Assembly (NCBI GenBank): GCA_933228895.1
Contig: OW121853.1
Location: 79,840,645 to 79,904,644 of the forward strand
DNA from: Platycnemis pennipes
Taxonomy: Eukaryota; Arthropoda; Insecta; Odonata; Platycnemididae
DNA length: 64,000 nt
Direction: 5' to 3'
Shown: positions 34,600 through 45,631 of the stretch, piece by piece
Position numbering within the stretch: position 1 is the first letter of the stretch
Layout: the number at the start of each line of letters is the position of its first letter
The notes under the pieces: generated by a model
The model's database searches: none
Seen by the model: the letters and a program-made list of their open reading frames with translations, nothing else
Told to the model about the DNA's origin: nothing
Position numbers and translations under genes: made by a program

Positions 34600-35060
34600 A
34601 GAAAACGTCTTGGATCGAAGAAAGGGGCTGGGAAGGAGGATTTAGAGGAAGATGTATAAGAGAGAGAGAGGCCCAGCCAAAGTATAAACAGACAAAGGGG
34701 AGCTGAAAGGAAGGAAGGAGGGAGAAAGATGCGGGAGTGCTGAAAGGAGCCGAAGTTTGAGCTTAAGAGTGAGGGAAGATGAAAGTGGAGAGTACGCGGT
34801 GGGATTCAGTAGAGCGTATCCTAGATGATACTAAAGAGGAAGAGAAGAGAGAACGCGGGGAAGGATGTCTGGGAGCAGAAAAGCCGGATACAGGTAAGGG
34901 AAGTGGTGAGGGTGAAGCTAAAGTTTTCCTGGCTAGGAAATGAAAAGGGAGGGAAAGGAGTTTGGGAACCTGTAAGGAGAGCGCGAGAAATGAGGCTGAG
35001 AGAAACGAGACGAGGTTGTAAATGTCTCGCGACTGTAGCTAAAGCCCTCAGGGCTATAAG
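34600..35060. other. Polypurine-rich island
   Basis: G/A-rich plus strand with GAGAGAGAGAG near 34661. The 80-residue frame at 34825-35067 is K/R/E/G-rich as expected from purine codons and has no domain. Confidence 0.5.
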
Positions 35061-38000
35061 GACCTAATGAATATCCCGGATTATTACCACGGACAGCGTG
35101 GTTATGACAGCATTACTTCGTGCATTTCATTCAGCATCACCTCCAAGCCAATGGCAAACCACGCATACATTCCCTCAACTTTTGGTAGAGAAAGAAACAT
35201 GAAAAGCATTAAAATTACTTTGGCCATACGAATAAAACTGGCTTCGACATAACATAACCTTTTTTACAGTCTTTAAAGCCGCACATTCATTCCACATCGG
35301 TAAAATTCCTGCATTTCTAAATCATATTGAATTTTAATATGAATCTTAACATCTGTTTACGGTTGAGTGGCTGCAATAACGTTTTAATCAAGCCTGATCC
35401 CTGGACGCCTTCCATATTTCCCGTGGCAGAGTAAGTTTTGGTCACGGCCTCCATCAGCTAAAACTCACTTCCGCTATGCCTAACCCTGATTGTTGCCATT
35501 TAGAAAAAATTGAAATTTGTGATAGTTAATGGGCAAGAGTAGTACAGGGTTTCTTTGGGACGCATGCATCCAAGCAATTTTTTCCTGCAAGTCGTCACTT
35601 GCATTTTTTTTCGCAACAGTCAATGCAATTTCAATGACCAAGTAAAATGACCTTAGGAAACTTTTCACATACTAGGTCTATCATTTACATTATTTTATGA
35701 TGAAAAAACATCAGTCAAATGATTCAAGTCTTACTCTTTCTACGGTTGGTGTTGTTTACGCTTCGCTAGTAAAAATAAATATATACCAAGAGCACATTTT
35801 AACTAGCGGATCCATTCTAAACATAAGGCAATTCCCTGAAAAATAACGTCGACAAGCCTATTATCCAAAAGCCCAATTGAAATCATTCCGAGAAATATCC
35901 CGGAAGGTAAATTCCATGAAACACAATGAGAATGCACAGAAAACTCAAGACTTATATTTCTTGCGATGAATTAGAAATGTCACGACCAAGTTATACCATT
36001 TTTTAATTACTTATGGGAACACTACCATAACACTAAAATCGGAAAAGGTTTGCTTATACTGTGCCATCTACCCAAAATAAACCCCTCGGTTGCTGAAGCA
36101 CAGGACTTACCGAAAGCCGCGTAGAATACGTAACATAGACATGGTGAGAAGGAAACCTGTTGCCCTGACTCACTTACATAGAAATGAGCAAACGTTTTCC
36201 TAACAAAACTCAATATTCTGCGACTGAATACCTTACCCTCATAAACTCACAAAATATATAGTGGCCAAATTTTCTCATTAATGCCTGCAACAATCATATT
36301 TCGGTTGAAATACTGGATCTAAATTTTATTCTGGTGATACGGTAATTTGTCTGTAATGTTAGAACTCGATCCATCTAGCCACAAGTGTCAGTTTTCCCCC
36401 ATGTTCTATGAGGAATAAACAAATGAGAACGCGTATGCCAATTTGAAATAATATCATAAAACGATGACATCCTCTTCTTCCTATTACCATTTTTACTGCC
36501 GCACGGTCATTCTGCTTTTTCTCAGAAGCCTCGTAGTTGTACGATACTACTGAGGAACTTTCACTCTTCACTCCTATTTCATTCAATCTCAGCAGCATAC
36601 TCGATCAATTAGGGGCAGAGCCCAAATGAGCAAGGTGTCCAAAGATTGGTTAGGTATATCGTCGACAAACCTTTTCACTGGAAGATATCAAAATGTCACC
36701 GATCGTTTTGAAGACATCTTCTACATCACATAATCCATTCAAAATACAGGCAGAATTTTGTATTCCGGTGCAGAATGAGATGCATGTGTTTTCATTTTTT
36801 TATTCCTATTCAAACAGACGTTATCACCCGAGTATCTGCTAAGAGAGAGAAGAGTCGCTGTTTACCCTTCCCCTATTCGCCTCCACTATTTAAGCGGTTT
36901 GATCGGGCGTTCTCGAGTACAAGTTTACCTTAATTCGAAATTAGACCAGAAAAACTTTCACCCATGTTAAAGTTCCAAATTTCGGAAAGGGCATGGAAGT
37001 TACCGGAGTAAAAACTTAATTTCCGACAACAGTAGCGTCATGATTTCGGTAGAATACATTGAACTGTATATTGGTATCTTCATTTTAGAATGCATTTTTC
37101 GTGGTGTTTCAACCAGAGATGTTTTAGGAGAAATTGATAAAATGTCAAAAACACTGGCAAAATGTATGTAAAGGCCTACGTCAGATTTTACGGGAAAGTT
37201 ATTAAATTTACGGTATATAGGTAATCTCCATCAATCAAAATGAAATATGGTTTAGTAGCACGCGTGGCTATTCTGTTAATTCACCATACTAAGATGAATG
37301 CTCTGCAGTCTGCATCTTACTCATAACAGCATCAATTAATTACCTCTGCATGCACAAAGGTACGTGCAACCATTGGCAAAGCTTATCATAGACTGGACAA
37401 TAACAAAAGCGTACTGGGAAATGGCGACGATCAAGTTCGAGAAAATAGCTACTAAAGCAAAGTTTAACAAGGTAAAAACTACTTTTCCCTAGCTAGAACT
37501 CATTTGGAATACGGTTCCAGAATATAGTTCCTTAGTGAAATATGTAATCTTGAATAACGAAATAATGCGTCTGAAGAAAAGTTCGGTAAGATTTGCAAAG
37601 GGGGTGGTTTGATAATTACATAATCGTAACCAGTCTGTTATAGGAACTAAATTAGGAGTCATTATCAGACCGCAAGTAAAAATATAAGCCCAATTTCTTA
37701 AGTAATTTCCAAGACTAGTTTTGTCGATGACGTTGAAAAAGCATTTCGTTACCCGGCTCACTATTATAGACTAGACCAGTTATATGAAATTAGAGAAATT
37801 TATTCCTGATTCAGCAGATTTAAAATGTCTTTCTTCCCCCGGGCTATTTGGGACATTAATAGTTGTGAATATATTCAATAGCATTTACACAAGTGTATCA
37901 AAAGATATGCTAGGTAGCTGCATGTTTGTATAAATACTTTAAGCCAACCTAACCAACATCACATTTATAATTGCTTGCTCTACTCTTTTAATTTTTTTAA

Positions 38001-38061
38001 TAGTTCGACCGAAATAAGACTACCAATTCTCTTTAAGCATGACAGGTAAAGCACTTGGTGG
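35061..38061. other. Unassigned AT-rich non-coding DNA
   Basis: About 3 kb with frames up to 90 residues (37489-37761 minus), none recognised. No repeat family seen. Confidence 0.5.
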
Positions 38062-38400
38062 ACATTCACCCCCTGCCACACACATTAGTCTACATCTACG
38101 CAATACCCTGCAAGTCACGGAGAGGGTTTGTGGCAGGGACTGAAGATCATCAAACGTGATCTATTAACATGCAACTAGGTTACTACATCAAGTTAGATAG
38201 ATAGGTTGTATTTGTGGTCGAGTTCCTCACAACGGAGGCCATGAGGCCTTAGATTTCTTGGTCCATCTGAAGGCCAACAGGTCCACTATGGGCATCTCCC
38301 TTATTAACCTGGGTTCCCAAAATTGTGTACCCACGTACACCTAAGGTTAACTACATCAAGTTAGCAACATGTTAGATAATAGTGTCACATGCCACCAGAA
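38062..38400 (+). repeat. Hairpin repeat, copy 4: head-to-head pair with an internal insertion
   Basis: A plus-strand copy starts at about 38090 (CTACATCTACGCAATACCCT, GCAAGTCAC, GGCAGGG). Immediately before it, 38063-38083 is the reverse complement of the right half of the same repeat, giving a head-to-head pair. Farther 3', GGTTACTACATCAAGTTAG (38178-38196) and GGTTAACTACATCAAGTTAG (38345-38364) flank about 150 bp of unrelated DNA. This looks like an insertion with a long direct duplication. Confidence 0.6.
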
Positions 38401-39170
38401 GGTTAGTACGCTCTAGCTTAGCAGTTCAATATTTATATCACAATTACAGCTCATCATTTATGATAACTTGCAGGGTATTATGAATCTGTAAATGTATGTT
38501 TAACTCAGAACTGTGTTTAATAACCACCAAAGGACACATTTAACAAATGCTGGCTTGGCGAAAAAAAACAATATTGTACCCCTCTTATATTTTATGATGA
38601 AGTGCTATCACAAGGGAATATTTGACATGCGTAGTTGAATCCGTTTGTGTTCATTCCATCCATGCTCTATTCACACTGATTACTGGAGAAAATGCAGGGC
38701 AAATATATAATAAGAATCGCCATTTCTACGACTTGAAATCCGGGTGTTTCGATGACAGTGTGACAGTGGGAGAGGGATAACACGCTGACATGGTGCATCA
38801 TTCAACTCAATTGACCTGGGACACCCGATCAAAGGTCCACCAACCCAGCTTTCCATTCCATCCGTAATTGGTCATTGATCGCCATTATTATCCAGCCATG
38901 CGACGATAGCGCAAGGGAATGAGGAGAGGGGGAAACTGAACTGCGGCGAAATTTCCATTCAAATTACACATATTCGCAATTTGACTGCTGACCTTGCAGT
39001 CGTCATGACTCAACTGAAGTAATGACTTTTCCACACGTGCACCCACTCTATTTTTTAAAGCACCGCATTTTTAAACCTCTGTATAATCTCTAAACTTGGA
39101 CAACGCTCAGGGAAAAACTGAAAGAGGATGGATCAGGTGTTTTCCCGGTTTATATCTTGAAAGCCTTCTT
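38401..39170. other. Unassigned non-coding DNA
   Basis: Mixed composition; no feature recognised. Confidence 0.4.
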
Positions 39171-39212
39171 CTCAGATCTTTCACCAGGCTCGTTTTAGCG
39201 TATTTACCAACG

Positions 39213-39243
39213 TTTCGCACACCTACTCCGCCATCGTCATCAG
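39213..39243 (-). ncRNA. Hammerhead-ribozyme-like core 4
   Basis: Minus strand: CTGATGA, one extra C, GATGGC, then a degraded stem-loop ending GTGTGC, then GAAA and CGTTGG. Core nucleotides are intact but the two sides of stem II no longer pair well, so it has probably decayed. The GATGGC half is shared with core 1. Confidence 0.4.
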
Positions 39244-39374
39244 GGTTTTTGAATGCCGTTTCACAAACATTTTCCTGAGGAATATATATAATATAGTTCA
39301 ATATAAGTTTATCACAGGCGTGATGACACAAAAAATAGAAAATAATGAAAAGGACTCACTGGTATATTCTTAAT

Positions 39375-39401
39375 TTTCGGCGGCGCAACCGCCTTCTTCA
39401 G
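39375..39401 (-). ncRNA. Hammerhead-ribozyme-like core 5
   Basis: Minus strand: CTGAAGA (39395-39401), one extra A, perfect stem II GGCGG/CCGCC with loop TTGCG, then GAAA (39375-39378). Together with core 1 it has the strongest predicted stem II in the window. A TATA run lies about 23 bp upstream. Confidence 0.5.
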
Positions 39402-39440
39402 AGGATAGAGGAGAGGAGACTGCTATATATATATAATAGG

Positions 39441-40060
39441 AAATATATATGTGAGGTACAAAATTTTCGATGTGAACCGAAGCACCAGCGTAATGACAAG
39501 AGAGTGAATGACTATAGATATGGATGAAGTGAACACTTATTTAATTATAGAAATGGAATATAAAAATACATATTAGAACTCTTCTCACAACGATAATCAG
39601 CTAAATTAAGCAGTAATTAAGTCTCTCCAAGCGATGAGCTCCTGTGCGGGGAAGGCCGACCGGAAGGAGGGGGGTCGACACACGCTTTAACACCTGTCAG
39701 GGCACACTTAACTAATTGTAAGACATAGGTTACACCACTACGAAGGAGTCATACCACTGTCTCCTGCCGGCTACTCAACCCAAAAAGTTCTCTTGAAGGT
39801 TTTGGAGACCAAAAAAAACGCTCTCCTGTGGCAGTCTGATCACACGAATATGCAAATAAAAACGAAACAAAACGAAAAGAAACGAAGCAATATACAAAAC
39901 CCAAAAGAAGCATTTCAAAAGGGATTCGGGTTTTCTATTAGGCAAAACTTGGAATCCTATTCTGAAACGCATACAAAAACCAGACAATACGCGTGAACAA
40001 GCAAAACGCGCTTACATGTTTGCTTTCTGCGCACAATCAGAGGGCACCTGATGCCGAGAG
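39441..40060. other. Unassigned spacer between hammerhead modules
   Basis: Contains a small GC-rich patch near 39650-39680. The 67-residue frame at 39793-39996 is lysine-rich and unrecognised. It could be internal sequence of a Penelope-like element, since modules on opposite strands flank it, but no RT or GIY-YIG motif is visible. Confidence 0.3.
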
Positions 40061-40068
40061 GTGCGCAG

Positions 40069-40190
40069 GTATCTATTTATATATGTGGAAAATTTTGGCA
40101 AAACTGCATCCAGAAACCCTGAAGACGATGGCCAATATGGTCTTTGAAAGGTTAGAAGAAATAAAGACATTAACCCGGTGGAAGGCCCGA
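40069..40190 (+). ncRNA. TATA run plus hammerhead-like core 6 (decayed)
   Basis: TATTTATATATG (40074-40085) precedes CTGAAGA (40119-40125), an extra C, GATGGCC, a loop and GAAA (40146-40149). Stem II is poorly paired. The following TTAACCCGGTGGAAGGCCCG is related to CCTGACCCGGTGGAGAACCC downstream of core 1, tying the two to the same broad family. Confidence 0.4.
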
Positions 40191-40254
40191 TAAAAATTGT
40201 TTCTGAAAATAATAACTAGAGATCAAGAGTTTTTTTCATCTCAGTAAGTATTCC

Positions 40255-40560
40255 ACCTTTTAAAAATGCTAAAACTGGGTTCGGGTTCGAAACCTGAAAT
40301 CCTGCAGAGATATTTCTTTGCAACAGTGGTGTCCATTTAATTTTTCTATGAAGAGAAGTTCGAACTCATTACCCCGTACGTCGGAAAGGAATGTTAAACC
40401 GTGGATTCCTTGGCACATTTATCTCTACCCTTCACCTCCTTCCGTGCTCCATTCTCTCTGCGCAAAAACTGTAACGTCTATCAAATTACCAGTCTAACCT
40501 AAATTGCACAGAAATCTAAGGTGTCGGTCACATACCCCGAATAAATCCTCTTACTTTTTG
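40255..40560 (+). repeat. tRNA-derived SINE, copy D
   Basis: Box B-like GGTTCGAAACC near 40274 is followed by CCCCGTACGTCGGAAAGGAA, CCGTGGATTCCTTGGCAC, TTTATCTCTACCCTTC and an end GGTGTCGGTCACATACCCCG, matching the block order of copies A and B. Box A is degraded. Confidence 0.65.
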
Positions 40561-41179
40561 AGGAAGGTGGAAATACAACACGATGAAACTTCAGTACAGA
40601 TAGAATGAAGGCTTAAAAAAGTATTTTAGTTGTCAAATTCGAAACATCATGTACATTTCTGTTTCAAAACCCTTCACTTTAAATGAAGGCTTCTAATCAT
40701 TTTCGGCTATAATTAATATTAGGTGAATATGCTAGCACCTTGCTGGAGCTTTCAAGCTTTTTTCATCTCTCATAAACAATTATTCAGCAAAATCATCCAT
40801 TTCCAAAACTGAAGTCCCGCCATATTCTCAAACAATCCCTCTCAAACAACTCTCTCTCGAGACACCATCTTTCACTTAAATTTGGTAGCCTCTACTTAGG
40901 AAAGTTGTTTACAAGTAAACAACTTTCTCACATTTACACTAAAAAACTAATAGTACTTCAAAAGGATGATATCACCTTAGCTCCACAGAAATTAATCAAA
41001 ATGAGGAAAAGTTTCACGTTAAAAAAGGGCTACAACATCATCAAATCCACACGTAGAAACATAGCACCTTCTATGTTCCTCCGTCCCAACATCTGCTCGC
41101 CCCATATTTAATTTGGCTGAAGGAAGAAAGATTTTTTTGTAACGTAATTTTCTGGCCACCTTATAAAAGTTAAAAAGAG
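40561..41179. other. Unassigned non-coding DNA
   Basis: AT-rich; contains the perfect inverted repeat at 40900-40927. The 68-residue frame at 40905-41111 starts inside that palindrome and is not recognised. Confidence 0.4.
40900..40927. repeat. Perfect 13-bp inverted repeat, 2-bp centre
   Basis: GAAAGTTGTTTAC (40900-40912), AA, GTAAACAACTTTC (40915-40927). The symmetry is exact. A near-perfect palindrome of this length can be a dimeric protein-binding site or a cruciform; nothing else points to a function. Confidence 0.75.
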
Positions 41180-41930
41180 AGAGAGAAAAAGGAATGAAGA
41201 GCCCTTTGTACCCCATGTGCGGTCCACCACCCTCTAGTCCGTATCCCAGATTTTCCATCACCCCCGCCCACATCCCCTGTAACCCCAATTGCCACCCGCA
41301 TAAAATCCGCTGGGGAAGAGCTTGTAATTTGCTTGAACTCTTTCACCCCGCTCATATTATTCTTCGAAAATTTTTGTGGCACTTATCCACCCTGGAAGAG
41401 ACCGCGCAGATCGCTAACCCCTCCTTGATCCAATTCCCCGCCTCCCTCTCGACAACCCGCATCCCTAAAACCACCACTTGGAAGAAATTTCCTCTTGAAA
41501 ACCTCCGCATAGCAGCGGGGAGATATTAAAAACTCATTTGCGGCGCCGCTGCGCGAGGAAAATAATATATTTATACATATATCCCTACGCACTTTTATTA
41601 AGTGGAAAAACTGGTGAGTCGAGGTTTGCAGAAGCGAGTTGGGGAAGTGAGGACCCAGGACATATTGGGATGTTGCCAAGTAGACCTATTGCAGACGGGG
41701 GAGGGATGATGAAGGCTTTAGCGTCTAGGGTCCTCGACTGCTATCATATCTCTCTGAAGCCATCGAGATTGGCTGTGGGTAGGCTCGGAGATGATCGCAA
41801 CATAAATTATGGCACGGGGTCAACGAAGTATTCGCCTGTATTTTGTTTCAAACATGGCGTGTCGAGGACCTTGGGCTAAGGGGAAAAATGAGGGAGAGAG
41901 GGGGGAGTCACGGAGCGCGAGAAAATAAAT
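41180..41930. other. GC-rich island, pyrimidine then purine
   Basis: C/T-rich to about 41530, then G/A-rich or mixed. Overlapping frames of 111 (plus), 98 (minus) and 113 (plus) residues show no domain. The 113-residue frame at 41538-41879 is less skewed than the rest but is not recognised. Confidence 0.45.
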
Positions 41931-42650
41931 TATAATATATTCCATATTTTAAAAGCGTCAGTTTTGGTAAGGGGATCCTTGGAGGTATCATTTGTTTTCT
42001 CCTCTTCTTGCGCATAATGGTATAACATGGAATGACGGAGAGGGATTATTCCCTGTGTATACAGCAAGATATATAAAAACTTTCCGTGTGTTTTGTTTCG
42101 CGGGTTGGAGGGAAAATGGTAATTAGAACACGGAAGAGGGGAAGCAGATGAAAATGAATTGGTGCCCCGCCTCCGGCGAAACAAGACATAAATATCCCGG
42201 CAATTAAATATGAAGGTAAACATTCCTTCTGCGAAATCATTTGCTCCAAAAACTGTATCTCCGAGAAGAAAATGGATGCCTACTTTCGGAGCTAGAGAAG
42301 GAAATTATTTGGGCATCAACGCATGTTTTAGTACCTGTTCTCCGTGATCTATTCTGCAAAACGTGTTCCGTAGGGGATATGAATGTTTAAGAACACCTGC
42401 ATTGCGGTTGAAAGGCAGTAGTTTATTTTTTTACTAGGCGAGGTGACTCACCCTCTTGTTAAAGTCTGCTAAGGTTATGCTCATACTTTTGGACGGCCCT
42501 AGTCAAAAATGGCAGCGGTGTTTAGTCAATTTCAAGTTGTACAATCCATGCTTCTGACGCACAATAAAATGCTTAAGGGAAAGAAACATAAAAATATCTT
42601 CACAGAATAAAAAGCAAAAATTCGCAACTTAGGTGAAATGAGCATTTGAA
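41931..42650. other. Unassigned non-coding DNA
   Basis: AT-rich; overlapping minus-strand frames (67 and 97 residues) have no domain. Confidence 0.4.
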
Positions 42651-42850
42651 GATAAAAGTACTTGGTTGATTCCACAATTTATTTAAATAGGCTCTACCGG
42701 TTTCAACCTTTCAACAGGTCATCATTAGGACTGATGACTCCTAATGATCACCTGTAAAGATTGAAACGGGCAATTGTGGAATAAACCAAGTACTCTTATG
42801 TTCACTATGTCTAAGTTCCACCAAATAAACTTGCCGACCATCGATTTTAT
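42651..42850 (-). mobile_element. Foldback Penelope-like terminal element, copy 2
   Basis: Same structure as copy 1 at 25486-25694: left arm GAAGATAAAAGTACTTGG and so on to CAACAGGTCATCATTAGGA, a short centre, an inverted right arm with several substitutions and a deletion near ACGGGCAATTG, then the shared tail ending ACCATCGATTTTAT. The left arm read on the minus strand has CTAATGA where copy 1 has CTGATGA, which would break the hammerhead core. The arms have diverged more than in copy 1, so this copy is older. Confidence 0.65.
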
Positions 42851-45577
42851 GAAATGAGGTTGTTTCAGACGCGAATTGGCTATGATTTTCTACTTAGACA
42901 ATTCGCCACGGAAATGTCTTATTCACGCCGCGGATATTTTCACACACTAAAAAAATGCTGGCGGACCTAAAATATAGCAAAATATGAGCAAAAATTTCAT
43001 AATAATATTAAATAGACTTTATAGCTTTGAAATAAGTAATCCCCATTGTTATCATATGCATCATCGGTAAGTAATTTGGTGGAGGTACCTACCATTTGTT
43101 AATTGTGAAGTGAGTTTGCAGAAGTAATTGTTTTTACTTGTTGTTGTTAATAAGTTTTTAATTGTGAAAGTGAATTATAGTTTCATAAATAGCTAAAATA
43201 GTCAACGCAATGGAAATCAAGTTATTTTCCTAAGAACAAGAAGTTGATACTTCTAAACTATAAATTACTTTCTCCTAAACGGGGTATGCGCCAACACTAG
43301 TGAAACAAATTTCTAATTTTCAAAATAAAAAACGTAATTAACATCAGATACCATGAAAAACCATAGTCAACCCCTGAATCATTGGGAAATTAATTCCATT
43401 GATATTCCTTGCTCTTTGTCAGCATACGATACTTTAGATACTATCTCAAAGCAATAATACTAGATATTTACCAATAAAATACTTCTGATAATTGTGCGCT
43501 AAAAGAATAACCAGCTTTGATTCAACGGAATGTCAATTGATGAGGTCACACCACGCGGTTTTTGTTTTCCCTCAGCCAGTTACTTCAATCAATCTACGGT
43601 GGGGAAGAAGAAAAAATATGGCCACTTTTCCATTTAATACTCGTTATCATACATCTCTTTATAGCTCCATGAAAAGGCAAAACTGTTCCTAGCACTTTCA
43701 ACGTGATGAACATTTAATTAAGGCCTAATAAATGTCACTATCACAGGAAACTAGTCTTCTAAGTCTGAAGTAACTAGTTTTTATCGAAATAAAATTATAG
43801 TAAACCATTATAAAAGAAGAGGTTCAACGAGGAAAAATACTGATGGAGAAGTGTTATAAATAAAAATAATAGGGCATAAAATTATAAAAATTATATTAAT
43901 CTATAATATATGCCTAACCTCAAGGACAGAGGAGTGAATTACTATCGGGTCGGGGTGCGGATTAAAAATCGGTGGAGACCGCTTTATACCTGGCTACTTG
44001 ATGTGTGTACTCACAATTCTGGGACATTAATGAGGATATTGGGAGTGTAATTATACCAGTTGGAAGAAAGGAAGTTAATTGTTCAATTTTACTGATACTG
44101 AAGTTGTCTTCATGAGGGGTAAAGTAGAGGAAAAAGTACGTGACAACATGCAAGATATTACAATGATAGAAAAAAATCACCTCATAATCCCCACTCAAAA
44201 CAGAAGTCGGCGAATATGTGCTCTAAATTATTGTCCGCCGAAAACCAGAACTCGATGTCTGAAATGGATTGTTGAACATTGCCTGAAATGCTTTCCACCT
44301 TATCACTATAAAAATAATTAGTGAAAAAATAAAACATCAACAGAAGTTCTTAAATATTGGCGGTGTTTCAGCTCTCCGAACAAAGAATTACGCTAAAAAC
44401 GAAAAGACCCTATCAACGCTCAGCGGAGCTATATGTCACCGGAGTGTATTCCCGCTCCTACTGAATAATTGGTGAAAATAAATCATTATAATCACATTAT
44501 CAAAGTAAAGCATTAGCAAAGGAAAATGGACGCTTAATAGTTAAGGGCCGAGAATAAAGAAAATGCCTGAAAGAGCGTTACAAGGATAACACACAATCAC
44601 AAAATGTGTTCTTTATTGGAATAACCAACCGTTATTCTCAAAATTATACAAAGTCTGGTTCGTAACTTAATATCCTATGATGTCTCATTGTCAATTCAAG
44701 TCTTATTATCGCTGTCATTTTCCACCTGCTATTGTTGAAAATGGCAGAAAAATTGTCATTTAACTTAAATATGTGCGATAAAATAGACATTTCTGGGAAC
44801 TTGTGTCAGATTACAGTCACAGCTTCACCAATACCGGCGGGTAATAAAGCAATATCAAATATCTCAGCAGAATATGGAGTCATTACTCCAACAGTATAGG
44901 TACCTGCCACATGGAATAAGAGGAAGCGTTGCACCTTTACAGAAAATAGCAGTTCACACCAACCGTGTTCTTGGAACACATTTTATCGCAGCTATGCGAC
45001 AAGTAAGCAACAACGTTGAGAGCATTTAGAGGAGATAAAGAGAAACTCGTACCTCTTTGCTGAGCCCTAAGGCGGGCACAAGAAACGTTCAGAGATACAC
45101 GAGAGCATGAAGATGATTCCAGGCTATGAAATTCTGGCATTTAAAATTATCCAAGGAGAAGAACGGGTGTGATGGGGTTTTATCTAATTTGTTACTTGGT
45201 TTGTAGTAAAATAATTATAATGTACACTTTCAGATTCAAAATGTTCTACTTTCCTCGTGCAATTAGGGATGAATTGTGCGATACCTGTAACCTTATGACC
45301 TGTAAATATAAATAACAAATAAAGATTATTACTCACAAAGCCGTAACCATAAGGGGACAAAGGAATAAAAAGGGGGGAGATGGGGACGGATGGAGTATAT
45401 ACAAAGTAAGGGAGCTCTCAATCACACGTACAAAATCAAGCATACGGAGAAACATAAGTGGTAGTATATGACACATTCGCACACTCACCCACATGTTACA
45501 AACAAACGTCACACTCACAATTAAGGGAATCGAGGTGAAAAAATGCATGATATGTACTGAATGTTTGGTGTGATGTT
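42851..45577. other. Unassigned AT-rich non-coding DNA
   Basis: About 2.7 kb with frames up to 80 residues, none recognised. No repeat signature beyond simple AT-rich runs. Confidence 0.5.
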
Positions 45578-45631
45578 TCATTTCCTGCCACACACCTTCA
45601 CGGTGGTTTGCATGCCATTATTTAGATGTAC
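45578..45631 (-). repeat. Dispersed hairpin repeat, copy 5
   Basis: On the minus strand ATGCAAACCACCGTGAAGG and TGTGTGGCAGG preserve the central hairpin. The 5' CTACAT-GCAATAC half is degraded. It lies at the start of an 86-residue minus-strand frame, which I do not consider real. Confidence 0.6.

Larger units (their letters stand above)
39171..39440 (-). mobile_element. Tandem pair of TATA/hammerhead modules
   Basis: On the minus strand two modules follow one another about 160 bp apart: a TATA run at 39424-39436 then a hammerhead-like core at 39375-39401, and a TATATATA run at 39283-39293 then a core at 39213-39243. The cores differ in sequence, so they represent two Penelope-like subfamilies or an old duplication. 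The 74-residue minus-strand frame (39107-39331) is over the second module and is not a gene. Confidence 0.5.

Noticed and set aside
45380..45410. TACTCCATCCGTCCCC on the minus strand, similar to plant Stowaway ends
   Set aside because: No matching inverted end or TA duplication nearby, and the rest of the window is arthropod-like.
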